From NCBI GenBank assembly GCA_003241595.1, contig QFOU01000002.1, positions 1-58,793 on the forward strand: a stretch of DNA of 58,793 bases, in the 5' to 3' direction. Below the pieces are notes generated by a model, which saw nothing but the letters and a program-made list of their open reading frames with translations, was not told the DNA's origin and ran no database searches. Below, piece after piece: positions 14,914-23,928 of this stretch; the first letter of the stretch is position 1; each line of letters starts with the position of its first letter. The DNA comes from Pseudomonas fluorescens (GTDB taxonomy: Bacteria > Pseudomonadota > Alphaproteobacteria > UBA2136 > UBA6156). Made by a program: the position numbers and the translations under genes.

Positions 14914-16353
14914 TTAAGCTGCGAGTTTTTTGGCTTTTTCGACCGCTTCGTCGATACCACCGACCATATAGAAGGCGGCTTCGGGAAGGTCATCGTGCTT
15001 ACCGTCGAGGATCTCGCGGAAGCTGCGGATGGTGTCGGCCAGTTTGACGTACTTACCGGGTTGGCCGGTGAACTGCTCGGCCACGTGGAAGGGCTGGGAC
15101 AGGAAGCGCTCAAGACGGCGGGCGCGGTGCACCACCATTTTGTCGTCTTCGGACAATTCGTCCATACCCAAGATGGCGATGATGTCTTGCAGGGCCTTGT
15201 AGCGCTGGAGGATGTTCTGCACCTTGGTGGCGACATCGTAGTGCTCTTCGCCCACGATTTGCGGGTCGAGCATACGGGAGGTGCTGTCCAGCGGGTCTAC
15301 CGCCGGGTAGATACCCTTTTCCGAGATGGCGCGGTTGAGCACGGTGGTGGCATCCAAGTGGGCAAAAGTGGTGGCCGGTGCCGGGTCGGTCATGTCGTCG
15401 GCAGGCACGTACACGGCTTGTACCGAGGTAATGGAGCCCTTCTTGGTGGAGGTAATACGCTCTTGCATGGCACCCATGTCGGTGGCCAGAGTCGGCTGGT
15501 AACCTACCGCGGACGGAATACGGCCGAGAAGTGCGGACAGCTCGGAACCGGCTTGGGTGAAGCGGAAGATGTTGTCGACGAAGAACAGAACGTCTTTCCC
15601 TTCTTCATCGCGGAAGTATTCCGCAGCAGTCAGACCGGTGAGGGCCACGCGGGCACGGGCACCCGGGGGTTCATTCATCTGGCCGTAGACCAGCACAGCC
15701 TTGGATTGCTCCGGCTTGCCAGCGACGATAACACCGGATTCCATCATTTCGTGGTAGAGGTCGTTCCCTTCACGGGTACGCTCACCCACACCGGCAAACA
15801 CGGAGTAACCCCCGTGGCCCTTGGCGATGTTGTTGATCAATTCTTGAATCAGAACGGTTTTACCCACACCGGCACCACCGAACAGACCGATCTTACCACC
15901 CTTGGCGTAAGGCTCGAGCAGGTCGATCACCTTAATACCGGTTTCGAGGATCGCAGCCTCGGTGGATTGGTCTTCGAATTTCGGAGCTTCGCGGTGGATC
16001 TCCCAGTTGATGGAGGTGTCCATGGGACCCATTTCGTCGATCGGCTCGCCGACGACGTTCATGATGCGGCCAAGGTTTTTGGGACCAACGGGCACGCGGA
16101 TGGCGGTGCCGGTGTTGACCACGGCATCGCCGCGGGTGAGGCCGTCGGTGCTGTCCATGGCGATGGCGCGCACGGTGTTTTCACCCAGGTGCTGGGCGAC
16201 TTCGAGCACCATATCGGCCTGGCCGCTACGGGCGATGGTCAGCGCGTTCAGGATTTCGGGCAGTTCGGCATCGAACTGGACGTCCACAACCGGACCGATC
16301 ACGCGGACGATATGGCCGGAGGCCTTGGGGGAAGCTTGTTTGGCGGCAGACAT
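14914..16353 (-). CDS. atpD: F1 ATP synthase beta subunit
   Basis: 479 residues, the catalytic nucleotide-binding subunit. P-loop GGAGVGKTVLIQ, GERTREGNDLYHEM with the catalytic Glu, and FVDNIFRFTQAGSE are intact. The frame is open further, but ATG 16353 (MSAAKQASPKASGHIVRVIG) fits the family and has AGAGGGA upstream. It is separated from atpG by murI and the 17428 gene, both on the other strand, and has its own putative promoter at 16399-16427. Confidence 0.97.
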   Translation of the reverse strand: MSAAKQASPKASGHIVRVIGPVVDVQFDAELPEILNALTIARSGQADMVLEVAQHLGENTVRAIAMDSTDGLTRGDAVVNTGTAIRVPVGPKNLGRIMNVVGEPIDEMGPMDTSINWEIHREAPKFEDQSTEAAILETGIKVIDLLEPYAKGGKIGLFGGAGVGKTVLIQELINNIAKGHGGYSVFAGVGERTREGNDLYHEMMESGVIVAGKPEQSKAVLVYGQMNEPPGARARVALTGLTAAEYFRDEEGKDVLFFVDNIFRFTQAGSELSALLGRIPSAVGYQPTLATDMGAMQERITSTKKGSITSVQAVYVPADDMTDPAPATTFAHLDATTVLNRAISEKGIYPAVDPLDSTSRMLDPQIVGEEHYDVATKVQNILQRYKALQDIIAILGMDELSEDDKMVVHRARRLERFLSQPFHVAEQFTGQPGKYVKLADTIRSFREILDGKHDDLPEAAFYMVGGIDEAVEKAKKLAA

Positions 16354-16398
16354 GTGTATGTGTCCCTCTCTTCTCTTCAACTCAGTAAATTTGGGCGG

Positions 16399-16427
16399 AA
16401 CATGCCGGAAACAGGCTTGTGCGTCAA
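16399..16427 (-). promoter_or_regulatory. Putative sigma70 promoter of atpD
   Basis: Minus strand: TTGACG (16427-16422), 17-nt spacer, CATGTT (16404-16399), about 45 nt before the atpD ATG. A separate promoter is expected, since atpD is cut off from atpG. Confidence 0.5.
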
Positions 16428-16484
16428 GCTGATATGGGCCACTTTGGGGCATTAGTTTGAGAGAATTTTGCAAAGGATACAGCA

Positions 16485-17321
16485 GTGATTGGCGTGTTTG
16501 ATTCCGGCCACGGTGGATTAACGGTCATGCGGGAGCTGGTACGCCGTTTTCCGCACCGGGAATTTATCTATTTAGGCGACCATGCCAACGCCCCTTACGG
16601 TGACCGCACCGGTGCCGACATTGTGCGATTGACCGCCGATGCATGCGACACACTCTTCACGATGGGCTGCCGCATGGTCATCATCGCCTGCAACACCGCG
16701 ACGGCAGCGGCGGCGCGCACGCTCCAGCAGGATTGGCTGCCCACCCACTGGCCCGACCACAAGGTATTAGGCATTATTGCGCCGACGGTGGAAGCGGCGA
16801 CGCAGACGCCGTGGCACGTGCAGGAGCCGGTGTTTCCGCAAAAATTCAATACCGATACCATCGCCTTGTTTGCCACCAATGTGACCGTGAAGAGCGGCGT
16901 GTATGGCGAGGAAATTCATAAACGTTGCCCGCGCGTGCAGGTGGCGGCGCAGGGGTGCCCGAAACTGGTTCCTCTGTTGGAAAGTGGGGCACCGCGTGGG
17001 GAGATCAAAGCGGCGGTGGAAGAGTATGTGGCGGAATTACTGGGAGGATTGGACAAGATTCCCGAGTGGGCGATTTTGGGGTGCACGCACTACCCATTGG
17101 TGGCCGACCTGTTTTGGAATGCGCTGCCCGCCCAGACGCGCCTGTTAGACCAGCCCAAGGTGGTGGCCAATGCGCTGGAGGACTATCTGGAGCGGCACAG
17201 CGGACTTGAGGGTGCGCAGGGGAAAGCCAAGTATTTCACGACCGGTGATACGGAGGCGGTGAACCGCGTGGCGACGATGCTGGTGGGTGAAGACCTGGGT
17301 TTCCTCTCTCTTACCGCTTGA
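16485..17321 (+). CDS. murI: Glutamate racemase
   Basis: 278 residues. MurI makes D-glutamate for peptidoglycan. FDSGHGGLTV (5-14), ACNTAT with catalytic Cys69, and GCTHYPL with catalytic Cys200 are present. The start is GTG 16485 after AAAGGA; the conserved N-terminus begins immediately, so no later start is possible. It is divergent from atpD and followed 106 nt later by the PP2C-like gene. Confidence 0.95.
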   Translation: MIGVFDSGHGGLTVMRELVRRFPHREFIYLGDHANAPYGDRTGADIVRLTADACDTLFTMGCRMVIIACNTATAAAARTLQQDWLPTHWPDHKVLGIIAPTVEAATQTPWHVQEPVFPQKFNTDTIALFATNVTVKSGVYGEEIHKRCPRVQVAAQGCPKLVPLLESGAPRGEIKAAVEEYVAELLGGLDKIPEWAILGCTHYPLVADLFWNALPAQTRLLDQPKVVANALEDYLERHSGLEGAQGKAKYFTTGDTEAVNRVATMLVGEDLGFLSLTA

Positions 17322-17427
17322 GGCTTTGCCCGTAAAACATTGAACCGGAGTTGGTATTAACCGTTGCCAAGCGTGATAGCCTTAGGGTACGACTTTAACA
17401 ACGTTTGCCGATTACAGGAGCTCTCTG

Positions 17428-18411
17428 ATGGCACCGGTTCATTCTCGCATTTCCTCTCGAATTACGCCTGTGAATGCGCAGCCTACGGTGAAGAACCTTG
17501 TGAACTTCACCGACGAACGCGCAGGCTTAGGCCGACAACTTGTTAATGAAGATCGTGCGGTCTTCCTCCAGACCAACCGCGGCCCCGTGGCGATGTCGAT
17601 TGACGGTATCACCGCCTTTACCGACTGGCGGGCAGAAATGCAGCGGCATCGCATTACAGCAGCCAGCCTTGCGGCGGAAACCGCTAAGAATGTGGCCAGC
17701 ATGATGCGGCCGGGGCTCACTTTTCCGGAGTTTTTGAATGATCTTTCGCATGCTCTGGAGCAAGTGCGGGTGACGTTCAAGGTTCCGGACAATGAAATCC
17801 TCGGGTTTGTACTGTCGGTCTACATTCCGTGGGAAGGCGAGCATGGCGGTTTCTGGCAGATCGGCGATTGTGGTTACGGCTACAGTTACACCGCAGATGA
17901 CGGCACCGAGCACTGGGTGGATAGCTTGAACGGCCAATTGGCCGAGAACAGTGACGACGCCAACCTGCGTGCCGAGATTCTTGAGCGCGAGCTTAAAAAA
18001 CTGGGCCTGTGGGATGCTTATCCGAACATTGATGACGCGATTCTGGCTAAACTGGCTAAGGATGCGTGGGACCAGATGCATGCTGCCCGCGTCGCCAAGA
18101 GCTTGCGCGAGCACAGCTATGATTGGCTGCGTTCGGCAGAAGGTTTGGCCGAGAAGTCGAAGCCCGTTCACTTACTGACACATCGCCCTAACCGGATCGT
18201 GACAGTTTCGGACGGGTGGGAGCGGGTACCGCGCACACTAGAAGAAGGTTTGCGTGACCATGCGCGCTGGCAGGAACAGGACCCCCTGGTGATCGGTCGC
18301 AATGACGACGATCTGAAAGCGGCCAAGGGCTACATGGCCTTTGATGGTAAGCGCAATAAATATCTGGATGACGTGACGTTTGTAGGCTTTGACTACGATT
18401 ACACCACGTAA
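17428..18411 (+). CDS. PP2C-like phosphatase-fold protein (divergent)
   Basis: 327 residues; ATG 17428 after CAGGAG. Three motifs appear in PP2C order: FWQIGDCGYGY (143-152, like the GDS/GDC motif), TVSDGWERV (259-267, like the SDGL/W motif), and LDDVTFVGF (313-321, like the terminal DDxT strand). Helices rich in Glu and Lys lie between. The first metal aspartate motif of classical PP2C is not obvious, so activity is uncertain. The N-terminal 60 residues are not recognised. It sits alone between murI and atpG. Confidence 0.6.
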   Translation: MAPVHSRISSRITPVNAQPTVKNLVNFTDERAGLGRQLVNEDRAVFLQTNRGPVAMSIDGITAFTDWRAEMQRHRITAASLAAETAKNVASMMRPGLTFPEFLNDLSHALEQVRVTFKVPDNEILGFVLSVYIPWEGEHGGFWQIGDCGYGYSYTADDGTEHWVDSLNGQLAENSDDANLRAEILERELKKLGLWDAYPNIDDAILAKLAKDAWDQMHAARVAKSLREHSYDWLRSAEGLAEKSKPVHLLTHRPNRIVTVSDGWERVPRTLEEGLRDHARWQEQDPLVIGRNDDDLKAAKGYMAFDGKRNKYLDDVTFVGFDYDYTT

Positions 18412-18429
18412 CGTTCCCTTTGAATGAAG

Positions 18430-18459
18430 AAGGCCCCCTGCTGATGCGGGGGCCTTTTT
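18430..18459. terminator. Bidirectional terminator between the PP2C-like gene and atpG
   Basis: AAGGCCCCC / GGGGGCCTTTTT with a nine-base loop. Confidence 0.85.
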
Positions 18460-18473
18460 GTGCTGAGTGGAAG

Positions 18474-19343
18474 CTAGAGCGCTTCGGCACCCGAGATGAT
18501 CTCGATGAGCTCTTTGGTAATGGCGGCCTGGCGCGAGCGGTTGTACTGCACGGAGAGGCGCTGGATCATTTCGCCCGCGTTACGGGTGGCGGAATCCATG
18601 GCGGTCATACGGGCGGCTTGCTCGGATGCGGCGCTTTCCAGCAGGGCCGTGAAGACCTGCATGTTCAGGTTGAGCGGCAGGAGGTGCTCCAGCACGGTCT
18701 CTTCCGACGGTTCGAACTCTGGAGCGGAGGCGACGATGCCGCCTTCCGGACGCTCCGGCTTGGCGAAAGGAATAAGTTGGTGGGTCACCGGCGACTGGGT
18801 AAGCATGTTGACCATTTGCGAGGACATCAGGTGCACTTCATCAAGGTCGCCCTTGTTGAACTGTTCCAGCATTTCCTGTGCGATGGTTTGGGCGTGGGCG
18901 AATTCCACATTGCGGCCCATGTCGGTGTAGCTTTTGATCATCTGCTCGGCAAAGCTGGATTTGAAGCCGGCTTCGATCTTGCGGCCGACGGCCACGAGGC
19001 GCACGGTTTGGCCGGCGGCTTCGCGGGTTTCGATCCATTTGGATGCGGCCTTGAGCAGGTTGCTGTTCAGACCACCGCAGAGGCCACGGTCGGATCCGCA
19101 GACCACCAGGGCCACGGTTTTGACGCTTTTGCGGCCGGTCAGCAGCAGCGGGGCAGAGTTGTCGGCACCCACGGCGATATTACCGAGAATATTGGCAAGG
19201 TGAGCGGCGTAGGGGCGCGCATTTTCGACCGCCGTACGGGCGCGGCGCACCTTGGCGGCGGCGACCATCTTCATGGTTTTAGTGATCTGGCGCGTGTTTT
19301 TGACGCTCTTGATACGGCTACGGAGGGCTTTTAAGCTAGGCAT
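18474..19343 (-). CDS. atpG: F1 ATP synthase gamma subunit
   Basis: 289 residues, central rotor shaft of F1. N-terminal helix MPSLKALRSRIKSVKNTRQITKTMKMVAAAK and C-terminal helix SATRNAGEMIQRLSVQYNRSRQAAITKELIEI with ISGAEAL at the end match the family; CGSDRGLCGGLN is intact. No strong ribosome site precedes ATG 19343. A secreted-protein gene on the other strand separates it from atpA. Confidence 0.95.
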   Translation of the reverse strand: MPSLKALRSRIKSVKNTRQITKTMKMVAAAKVRRARTAVENARPYAAHLANILGNIAVGADNSAPLLLTGRKSVKTVALVVCGSDRGLCGGLNSNLLKAASKWIETREAAGQTVRLVAVGRKIEAGFKSSFAEQMIKSYTDMGRNVEFAHAQTIAQEMLEQFNKGDLDEVHLMSSQMVNMLTQSPVTHQLIPFAKPERPEGGIVASAPEFEPSEETVLEHLLPLNLNMQVFTALLESAASEQAARMTAMDSATRNAGEMIQRLSVQYNRSRQAAITKELIEIISGAEAL

Positions 19344-19498
19344 GCGCTTTTATTAACGTGTTGCGTAGGTTGTGTCCAGCATTTGGTGGGATTTGAACGG
19401 CTGTTTATTACGCTGTGCTTACACCATGAGTGCCGTGCGCAGGGATGCGTTTGGCCCGCGCGTTATGGGGGTGTTCAACAACAAAAGGAGTGAACACC

Positions 19499-19879
19499 AT
19501 GACTGCCACGACCACGACCGCAGCGAAGCCTTCGTCTGCCAAAAAGACCGCCATGTACGCCGCGCTGGGTGCCGGTTTTCTGGTGTTACCGTTTGCCTTG
19601 CCGACCGAGGCCAAGGCCGATGACTTCAAGATCAGCCTGAATCTGGGCGGCCCTTCCGGCTACTATTACCAGCCGCCGGTACGTGTGGTGAACTACCACC
19701 CTGCCCCGCAGCGCATCGTGTATGTGAACGGCCCACGCCACACCTATTACCATAGCCGCCCCGTGTACCGTGAGCGGGTTGTTTACCGTGATTACCGCGG
19801 CCACCCGGGCAAGGGCCATGGACATGGCCACGGGCGCGACCGTTGGGACGACCGCGGACATCGTCAGGCATGGCGCTAG
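19499..19879 (+). CDS. Secreted Tyr/His/Arg-rich protein, unknown
   Basis: 126 residues from ATG 19499 (AAAGGAG 8 nt upstream). A basic N-region and a hydrophobic stretch (about 19-38) with an A-x-A site (TEAKA) suggest export. The mature chain is rich in Tyr, His, Arg and Pro, with RIVYVNGPRHTYYHSRP and a GHGHGHGRD tail. The His clusters could bind metal. It resembles in style the 32149-32442 product. It is inserted, in inverse orientation, between atpA and atpG. Confidence 0.7.
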   Translation: MTATTTTAAKPSSAKKTAMYAALGAGFLVLPFALPTEAKADDFKISLNLGGPSGYYYQPPVRVVNYHPAPQRIVYVNGPRHTYYHSRPVYRERVVYRDYRGHPGKGHGHGHGRDRWDDRGHRQAWR

Positions 19880-19914
19880 GACTTAGCCCCCGGCCTTCTC
19901 TGAGCTGATATGCG

Positions 19915-19941
19915 AAACGGCCCCTGATGGGGCCGTTTTTG
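19915..19941. terminator. Bidirectional terminator between the 19499 gene and atpA
   Basis: AAACGGCCCC / GGGGCCGTTTTT with a four-base loop. Confidence 0.85.
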
Positions 19942-19955
19942 CAGATTCAGAAGGA

Positions 19956-21593
19956 TTACTTCTTGGCCTTACCCTTGGCAACCTTGACAGCAGCTTCGGT
20001 GGTGGTGGCGTCCTTCTTGGTTTCGGTACCTTTGGCACGACGGCCGAGAGTCGTGTCGTTAGGGTCGAAGGAGGTTTTTACGCTGGCGAGCGCGGCCTTG
20101 AGTTCTTCTTCGAACTCGGCAGTCAGTTCGCCCTTGGCTTCGATACCGTCGAGGAGACGGGCGTAGCTGCTGCGGAGGATCTCCAGCATGTGGGCTTCGA
20201 AGATGGTGACGTGCTTCGGCTCGATGTCATCGAGGTAGCCTTTGGTACCGGCGTAGATGCCAACAACCTGCTCGGATACGCGCAGCGGCTGGTATTGCTT
20301 TTGCTTGAGCAGCTCGGTGAGGCGTTCGCCCTTGGCCAGCAGCTTGCGGGTGGAGGCGTCGAGATCGCTGGCGAACTGGCTGAAGGCGGCCATTTCGCGG
20401 TATTGGGCGAGGTCGAGGCGCATGGTACCGGCGAGCTTTTTCATTGCCTTGGTTTGAGCAGCACCACCCACGCGAGACACGGACAGACCCACGTTAATGG
20501 CCGGGCGTACGCCGGAGTAGAAGAGGTCGGATTCCAGGAAGATCTGGCCATCGGTGATCGAGATCACGTTGGTCGGGATATAGGCCGAGACGTCGCCCGC
20601 TTGGGTTTCGATGATCGGCAGAGCGGTCAAGGAACCACCGCCCAGTTCGTCGGACAGTTTGGCGGCACGCTCCAGCAGGCGGCTGTGGAGGTAGAACACG
20701 TCGCCGGGGTAGGCTTCGCGGCCCGGAGGACGACGCAGCAGCAGGGACATTTGGCGGTAGGCTACGGCTTGCTTGGACAGGTCATCGTACACGATGAGGG
20801 CGTGCATGCCGTTGTCGCGGAAGTATTCGGCCATGGCGCAACCGGCGTATGGTGCGATGAACTGCATGGGGGCCGGATCGGAGGCGGTTGCGGCAACCAC
20901 GATGGTGTATTCGAGGGCGCCGGCGGCACGGAGTTTTTCAACCACCTGCGCGACGGTGGAGCGCTTTTGACCGATAGCGACGTACACGCAGTAGACCGGC
21001 TTGTCGGTTTTGTGGGTGGCGGCCTGGTTGATGATGGCGTCGATGGCGACAGCGGTCTTACCGGTCTGGCGGTCGCCGATGATCAGCTCACGCTGGCCAC
21101 GGCCGACGGGCACGAGGGCGTCGATGGCTTTGAGGCCGGTTTGCAGCGGCTCGTGTACGCTCTTACGGGCGATAATGCCGGGGGCGATGACTTCGACCTT
21201 GGCGGTTTGCTTGGACTTGATCGGGCCACGGCCATCGATGGCGTTACCGAGACCATCGACCACACGGCCGAGAAGCTCTTTACCGGTAGGTACGGAAACG
21301 ATCTCGTTAGAGCGCTTGACCAGATCGCCTTCCTTGATGGAGCGGTCGTCGCCGAAAATAACGACACCGACGTGGTCTTCATCGAGGTTGAGGGCCATAC
21401 CCTGAATGTTGCCGGGGAAGGTCACCATTTCGCCAGCCTGCACACCGGCCAGGCCGTGTACGCGGGCTACACCGTCACCGACCGACAGAACCTGACCGGC
21501 TTCTTCCGGCTTGGCGTCGGTACTGAACGCAGCGATTTGATCCTTAAGAACCTTGGTGACTTCCGAGGCGCGGAGGGTTTCGTTACTGGACAT
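19956..21593 (-). CDS. atpA: F1 ATP synthase alpha subunit with C-terminal tail
   Basis: 545 residues; family members usually have 502-515. P-loop GDRQTGKTAVAID, YVAIGQKRSTVAQ and the ALIVYDDLSKQAVAYRQ segment are intact. The extra 35 residues at the C-terminus (after SFDPNDTTLGRR) are a low-complexity Lys, Thr and Ala tail with no homolog in usual alpha subunits. It follows atpH by 44 nt on the same strand. Confidence 0.97.
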   Translation of the reverse strand: MSSNETLRASEVTKVLKDQIAAFSTDAKPEEAGQVLSVGDGVARVHGLAGVQAGEMVTFPGNIQGMALNLDEDHVGVVIFGDDRSIKEGDLVKRSNEIVSVPTGKELLGRVVDGLGNAIDGRGPIKSKQTAKVEVIAPGIIARKSVHEPLQTGLKAIDALVPVGRGQRELIIGDRQTGKTAVAIDAIINQAATHKTDKPVYCVYVAIGQKRSTVAQVVEKLRAAGALEYTIVVAATASDPAPMQFIAPYAGCAMAEYFRDNGMHALIVYDDLSKQAVAYRQMSLLLRRPPGREAYPGDVFYLHSRLLERAAKLSDELGGGSLTALPIIETQAGDVSAYIPTNVISITDGQIFLESDLFYSGVRPAINVGLSVSRVGGAAQTKAMKKLAGTMRLDLAQYREMAAFSQFASDLDASTRKLLAKGERLTELLKQKQYQPLRVSEQVVGIYAGTKGYLDDIEPKHVTIFEAHMLEILRSSYARLLDGIEAKGELTAEFEEELKAALASVKTSFDPNDTTLGRRAKGTETKKDATTTEAAVKVAKGKAKK

Positions 21594-21637
21594 GGTCTTC
21601 TCCCTATAAACTCTCTAAATATTACTAACTATGGAAA

Positions 21638-22192
21638 CTATTGCTTGTGGCTTTGAGCGATCGCCGCACGCAGACGGGTGCTGAGGCGAGCCAGTTGGCC
21701 GGCCAGCGAGGCATCCCACACCTTACCACCGAAGAAGGCACGGAAACCGCCTTGCAGGCTGGCGTCCACCGTTTCATCCAGACGGATGCCGGAGGATTTG
21801 GTGTGCTTCTTGATGAGTTCGGAAATCTGGGTACGCTGGGCATCGGTGAGCGGAGCGGCGCTGGACACACGGACGTGGGTGATTCCGGCGGCGGTATCGT
21901 TCAGCTCGAGGTAGTGGCTGAGAACCTCGGGCACCAGGGCCAGACGGTTGCTTTTGGCGAGCAGGCCGAGGGTGTTGGCCAACGGAGCCGGTGCCTTGAC
22001 CGCTTTGGCCATGGAGGTCGCGAAGCTCGCGCGTTGGCTGGCGGACAGCAGCGGGTTGGCGAGGGCTGCGGCGACGGACTCTTCAGCGATACCGGCTTGG
22101 AGTGCGGTTACAGCTTGCGTCACAGTGTCCTGTTGCTTGCCTTCGGTAGCAAGGGCAAACAGAGCGTTGGCGTAGCGGCTGGAAGCGGTCAT
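21638..22192 (-). CDS. atpH: F1 ATP synthase delta subunit
   Basis: 184 residues, stator link between F1 and the b subunits. Typical SSRYANALFALA start, a helical N-domain, and a C-terminal VRVSSAAPLTDAQRTQISELI and LDETVDASLQGGFRAFFGGKVWDASLAGQLARL stretch. First gene of the conserved F1 order; atpA follows. The Fo genes are not in the window. Confidence 0.95.
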   Translation of the reverse strand: MTASSRYANALFALATEGKQQDTVTQAVTALQAGIAEESVAAALANPLLSASQRASFATSMAKAVKAPAPLANTLGLLAKSNRLALVPEVLSHYLELNDTAAGITHVRVSSAAPLTDAQRTQISELIKKHTKSSGIRLDETVDASLQGGFRAFFGGKVWDASLAGQLARLSTRLRAAIAQSHKQ

Positions 22193-22320
22193 GCGGGTGT
22201 TTTCCCCTCAAAAATCTCGTTATCTTTTCTGTTCACCTTAGGGGTCTAACCTCCTAGGACTGGCGGCTTTTTGGCATGACCGGGGGGTCGTGTCAAGGAT
22301 GCGCATACTCTATAAAGAGG

Positions 22321-22740
22321 TTACCAGCTTCCGGTATTGGCCATGGATGCCCAAGGTTCGGCCAGTGGCAAGCGTGCGCCTTTTTGCAGCAGCTCGATCG
22401 AGATGCCATCCGGCGTACGGACGAAGGCCATGTGGCCATCGCGCGGGGGGCGGTTGATGGTAATGCCGTTATCACTCAGTTTTTGGCAGAGGGCGTAGAT
22501 ATCGTCGACCTCGTACGCCAGGTGTCCGAAGCTGCGGCCACCGGCGTAGGCTTCGGTGTTATCCCAGTTATGGGTCAGCTCGACCTGCGCGGATTCGTCT
22601 CCGGGGGCGGCGAGGAAGATGAGTGTAAAGCGGCCGGCCTCGTTTTCGATGCGCTTCACTTCCTGCAGGCCCAGCAGGCTGAAGAAGGCGATGGTGGCCT
22701 CGGGGTTGAGCACGCGGACCATGGTGTGGAGGTATTTCAT
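22321..22740 (-). CDS. gloA: Glyoxalase I (lactoylglutathione lyase)
   Basis: 139 residues. Converts the methylglyoxal-glutathione adduct to S-lactoylglutathione. Metal ligands are visible: His in MKYLHTMVRV, Glu in VELTHNW, His in FGHLAYEV and Glu in SIELLQKG. ATG 22740 is chosen: GGAG lies 9 nt upstream, while the in-frame ATG 22749 overlaps that site. Divergent from hemH. Confidence 0.9.
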   Translation of the reverse strand: MKYLHTMVRVLNPEATIAFFSLLGLQEVKRIENEAGRFTLIFLAAPGDESAQVELTHNWDNTEAYAGGRSFGHLAYEVDDIYALCQKLSDNGITINRPPRDGHMAFVRTPDGISIELLQKGARLPLAEPWASMANTGSW

Positions 22741-22786
22741 TTTGGGCATCTCCTTCTATTAGAATAGTAGCGGGGCGAGTTGTGGC

Positions 22787-23920
22787 ATGGTAGGAAATGA
22801 AGTGTCAAGAAAGCTGCCCGTGATGACTGAAACCACCAATCTTCCACCACAACCGCCTGAAGGGCATCCGCGCCCCCGCCCCTCGGATAAAGTAGGTGTG
22901 GTACTTGTCAATTTAGGCACCCCGGACGGCACCGATTACTGGAGTGTGCGGCGCTACCTGAAAGAGTTTTTGAGCGACCCGCGGGTGATTGAGGTGCCAA
23001 AGGTGGTGTGGTGGTTCATTTTGAACATTATCATCCTCACCTTCCGTCCGAAGAAGAGCGGGCATGCCTATGAACAGATTTGGGATAAGGCGCATAACGC
23101 CAGCCCGTTGCGCGTGATCACGGAACAGCAGGTTGAGGCCTTGCAAGCGCGTTTGGGCGACGATGTACTTGTGAGCCACGGCATGCGTTACGGCAACCCG
23201 AGTTTAGCCCATGCCATGCATGAGATGGTGCAGACGGGGATTCGCAAAATTCTGGTGGCGCCGCTCTACCCACAGTATTCCGCGGCAACCACGGCGACGG
23301 TGGTGGATAAGATCGGCGACTGGATGAAAGTGCAGCGCTGGCAACCGACATTGCGTTATCTGCCACCTTATTATGATCATCCGGCCTATATAGAGGCGTT
23401 GCGGATGAGTATTCAAGACAAGCTTGCCAGTATGCCGCGCAAGCCGGATCTGATCGTGGCGAGTTTCCATGGATTACCGCTGGTGAATTGCCAGAAAGGC
23501 GATGTGTACTACTGCCATAGCCACAAGACCGCACGGTTACTGGCGGAGAGCTTGGGTGCCGCATTCTTGAAATCGCCGGACGAGTTAGATCATCTGGTGA
23601 GCAAGGGCCGCAAGGATATGCCGCCGGTGTTCATGGCTTTCCAGAGCCGGTTTGGTGCGCAGGAGTGGTTGAAGCCCTACTTTGCCGTGGCGGTTGAAGA
23701 GCTGCCGAAGCGCGGCGTGAAGAATATTCTGGTGGTGTGCCCCGGGTTCTCGGCCGATTGTGTGGAAACGCTGGAGGAGATCGCCATTGGGGGCAAAGAA
23801 AGCTTTATGGAAGCCGGGGGTACGGATTATGACGTGGTACCGTGCCTGAACGCCAGCGACTACGGCATGGATATGCTGGAGGGCCTGGTGGAGATGGAAC
23901 TGATGGGTTGGAAGGAATAG
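22787..23920 (+). CDS. hemH: Ferrochelatase
   Basis: Inserts Fe2+ into protoporphyrin IX at the last step of heme synthesis. 377 residues from ATG 22787, or 365 from ATG 22823; neither has a strong ribosome site, and the first 30 residues are a poorly conserved Pro-rich stretch. GVVLVNLGTPDG, RYLKEFLSDPRVIE, PLYPQYSAATTAT, SFHGLPL with the catalytic His and the VCPGFSADCVETLEEI signature are present. The YCHSHKTA region lacks extra cysteines of a Fe-S type. Heme made here would supply the cytochromes encoded by petB and petC. Confidence 0.95.
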   Translation: MVGNEVSRKLPVMTETTNLPPQPPEGHPRPRPSDKVGVVLVNLGTPDGTDYWSVRRYLKEFLSDPRVIEVPKVVWWFILNIIILTFRPKKSGHAYEQIWDKAHNASPLRVITEQQVEALQARLGDDVLVSHGMRYGNPSLAHAMHEMVQTGIRKILVAPLYPQYSAATTATVVDKIGDWMKVQRWQPTLRYLPPYYDHPAYIEALRMSIQDKLASMPRKPDLIVASFHGLPLVNCQKGDVYYCHSHKTARLLAESLGAAFLKSPDELDHLVSKGRKDMPPVFMAFQSRFGAQEWLKPYFAVAVEELPKRGVKNILVVCPGFSADCVETLEEIAIGGKESFMEAGGTDYDVVPCLNASDYGMDMLEGLVEMELMGWKE

Positions 23921-23928
23921 CCTGCTCC

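Noticed and set aside
14995..16455. Plus-strand frame of about 490 codons opposite atpD
   Set aside because: Mirror frame of atpD with shadow-like composition; no ribosome site.
20190..21656. Plus-strand frame of about 490 codons opposite atpA
   Set aside because: Mirror frame of atpA, same reasons.
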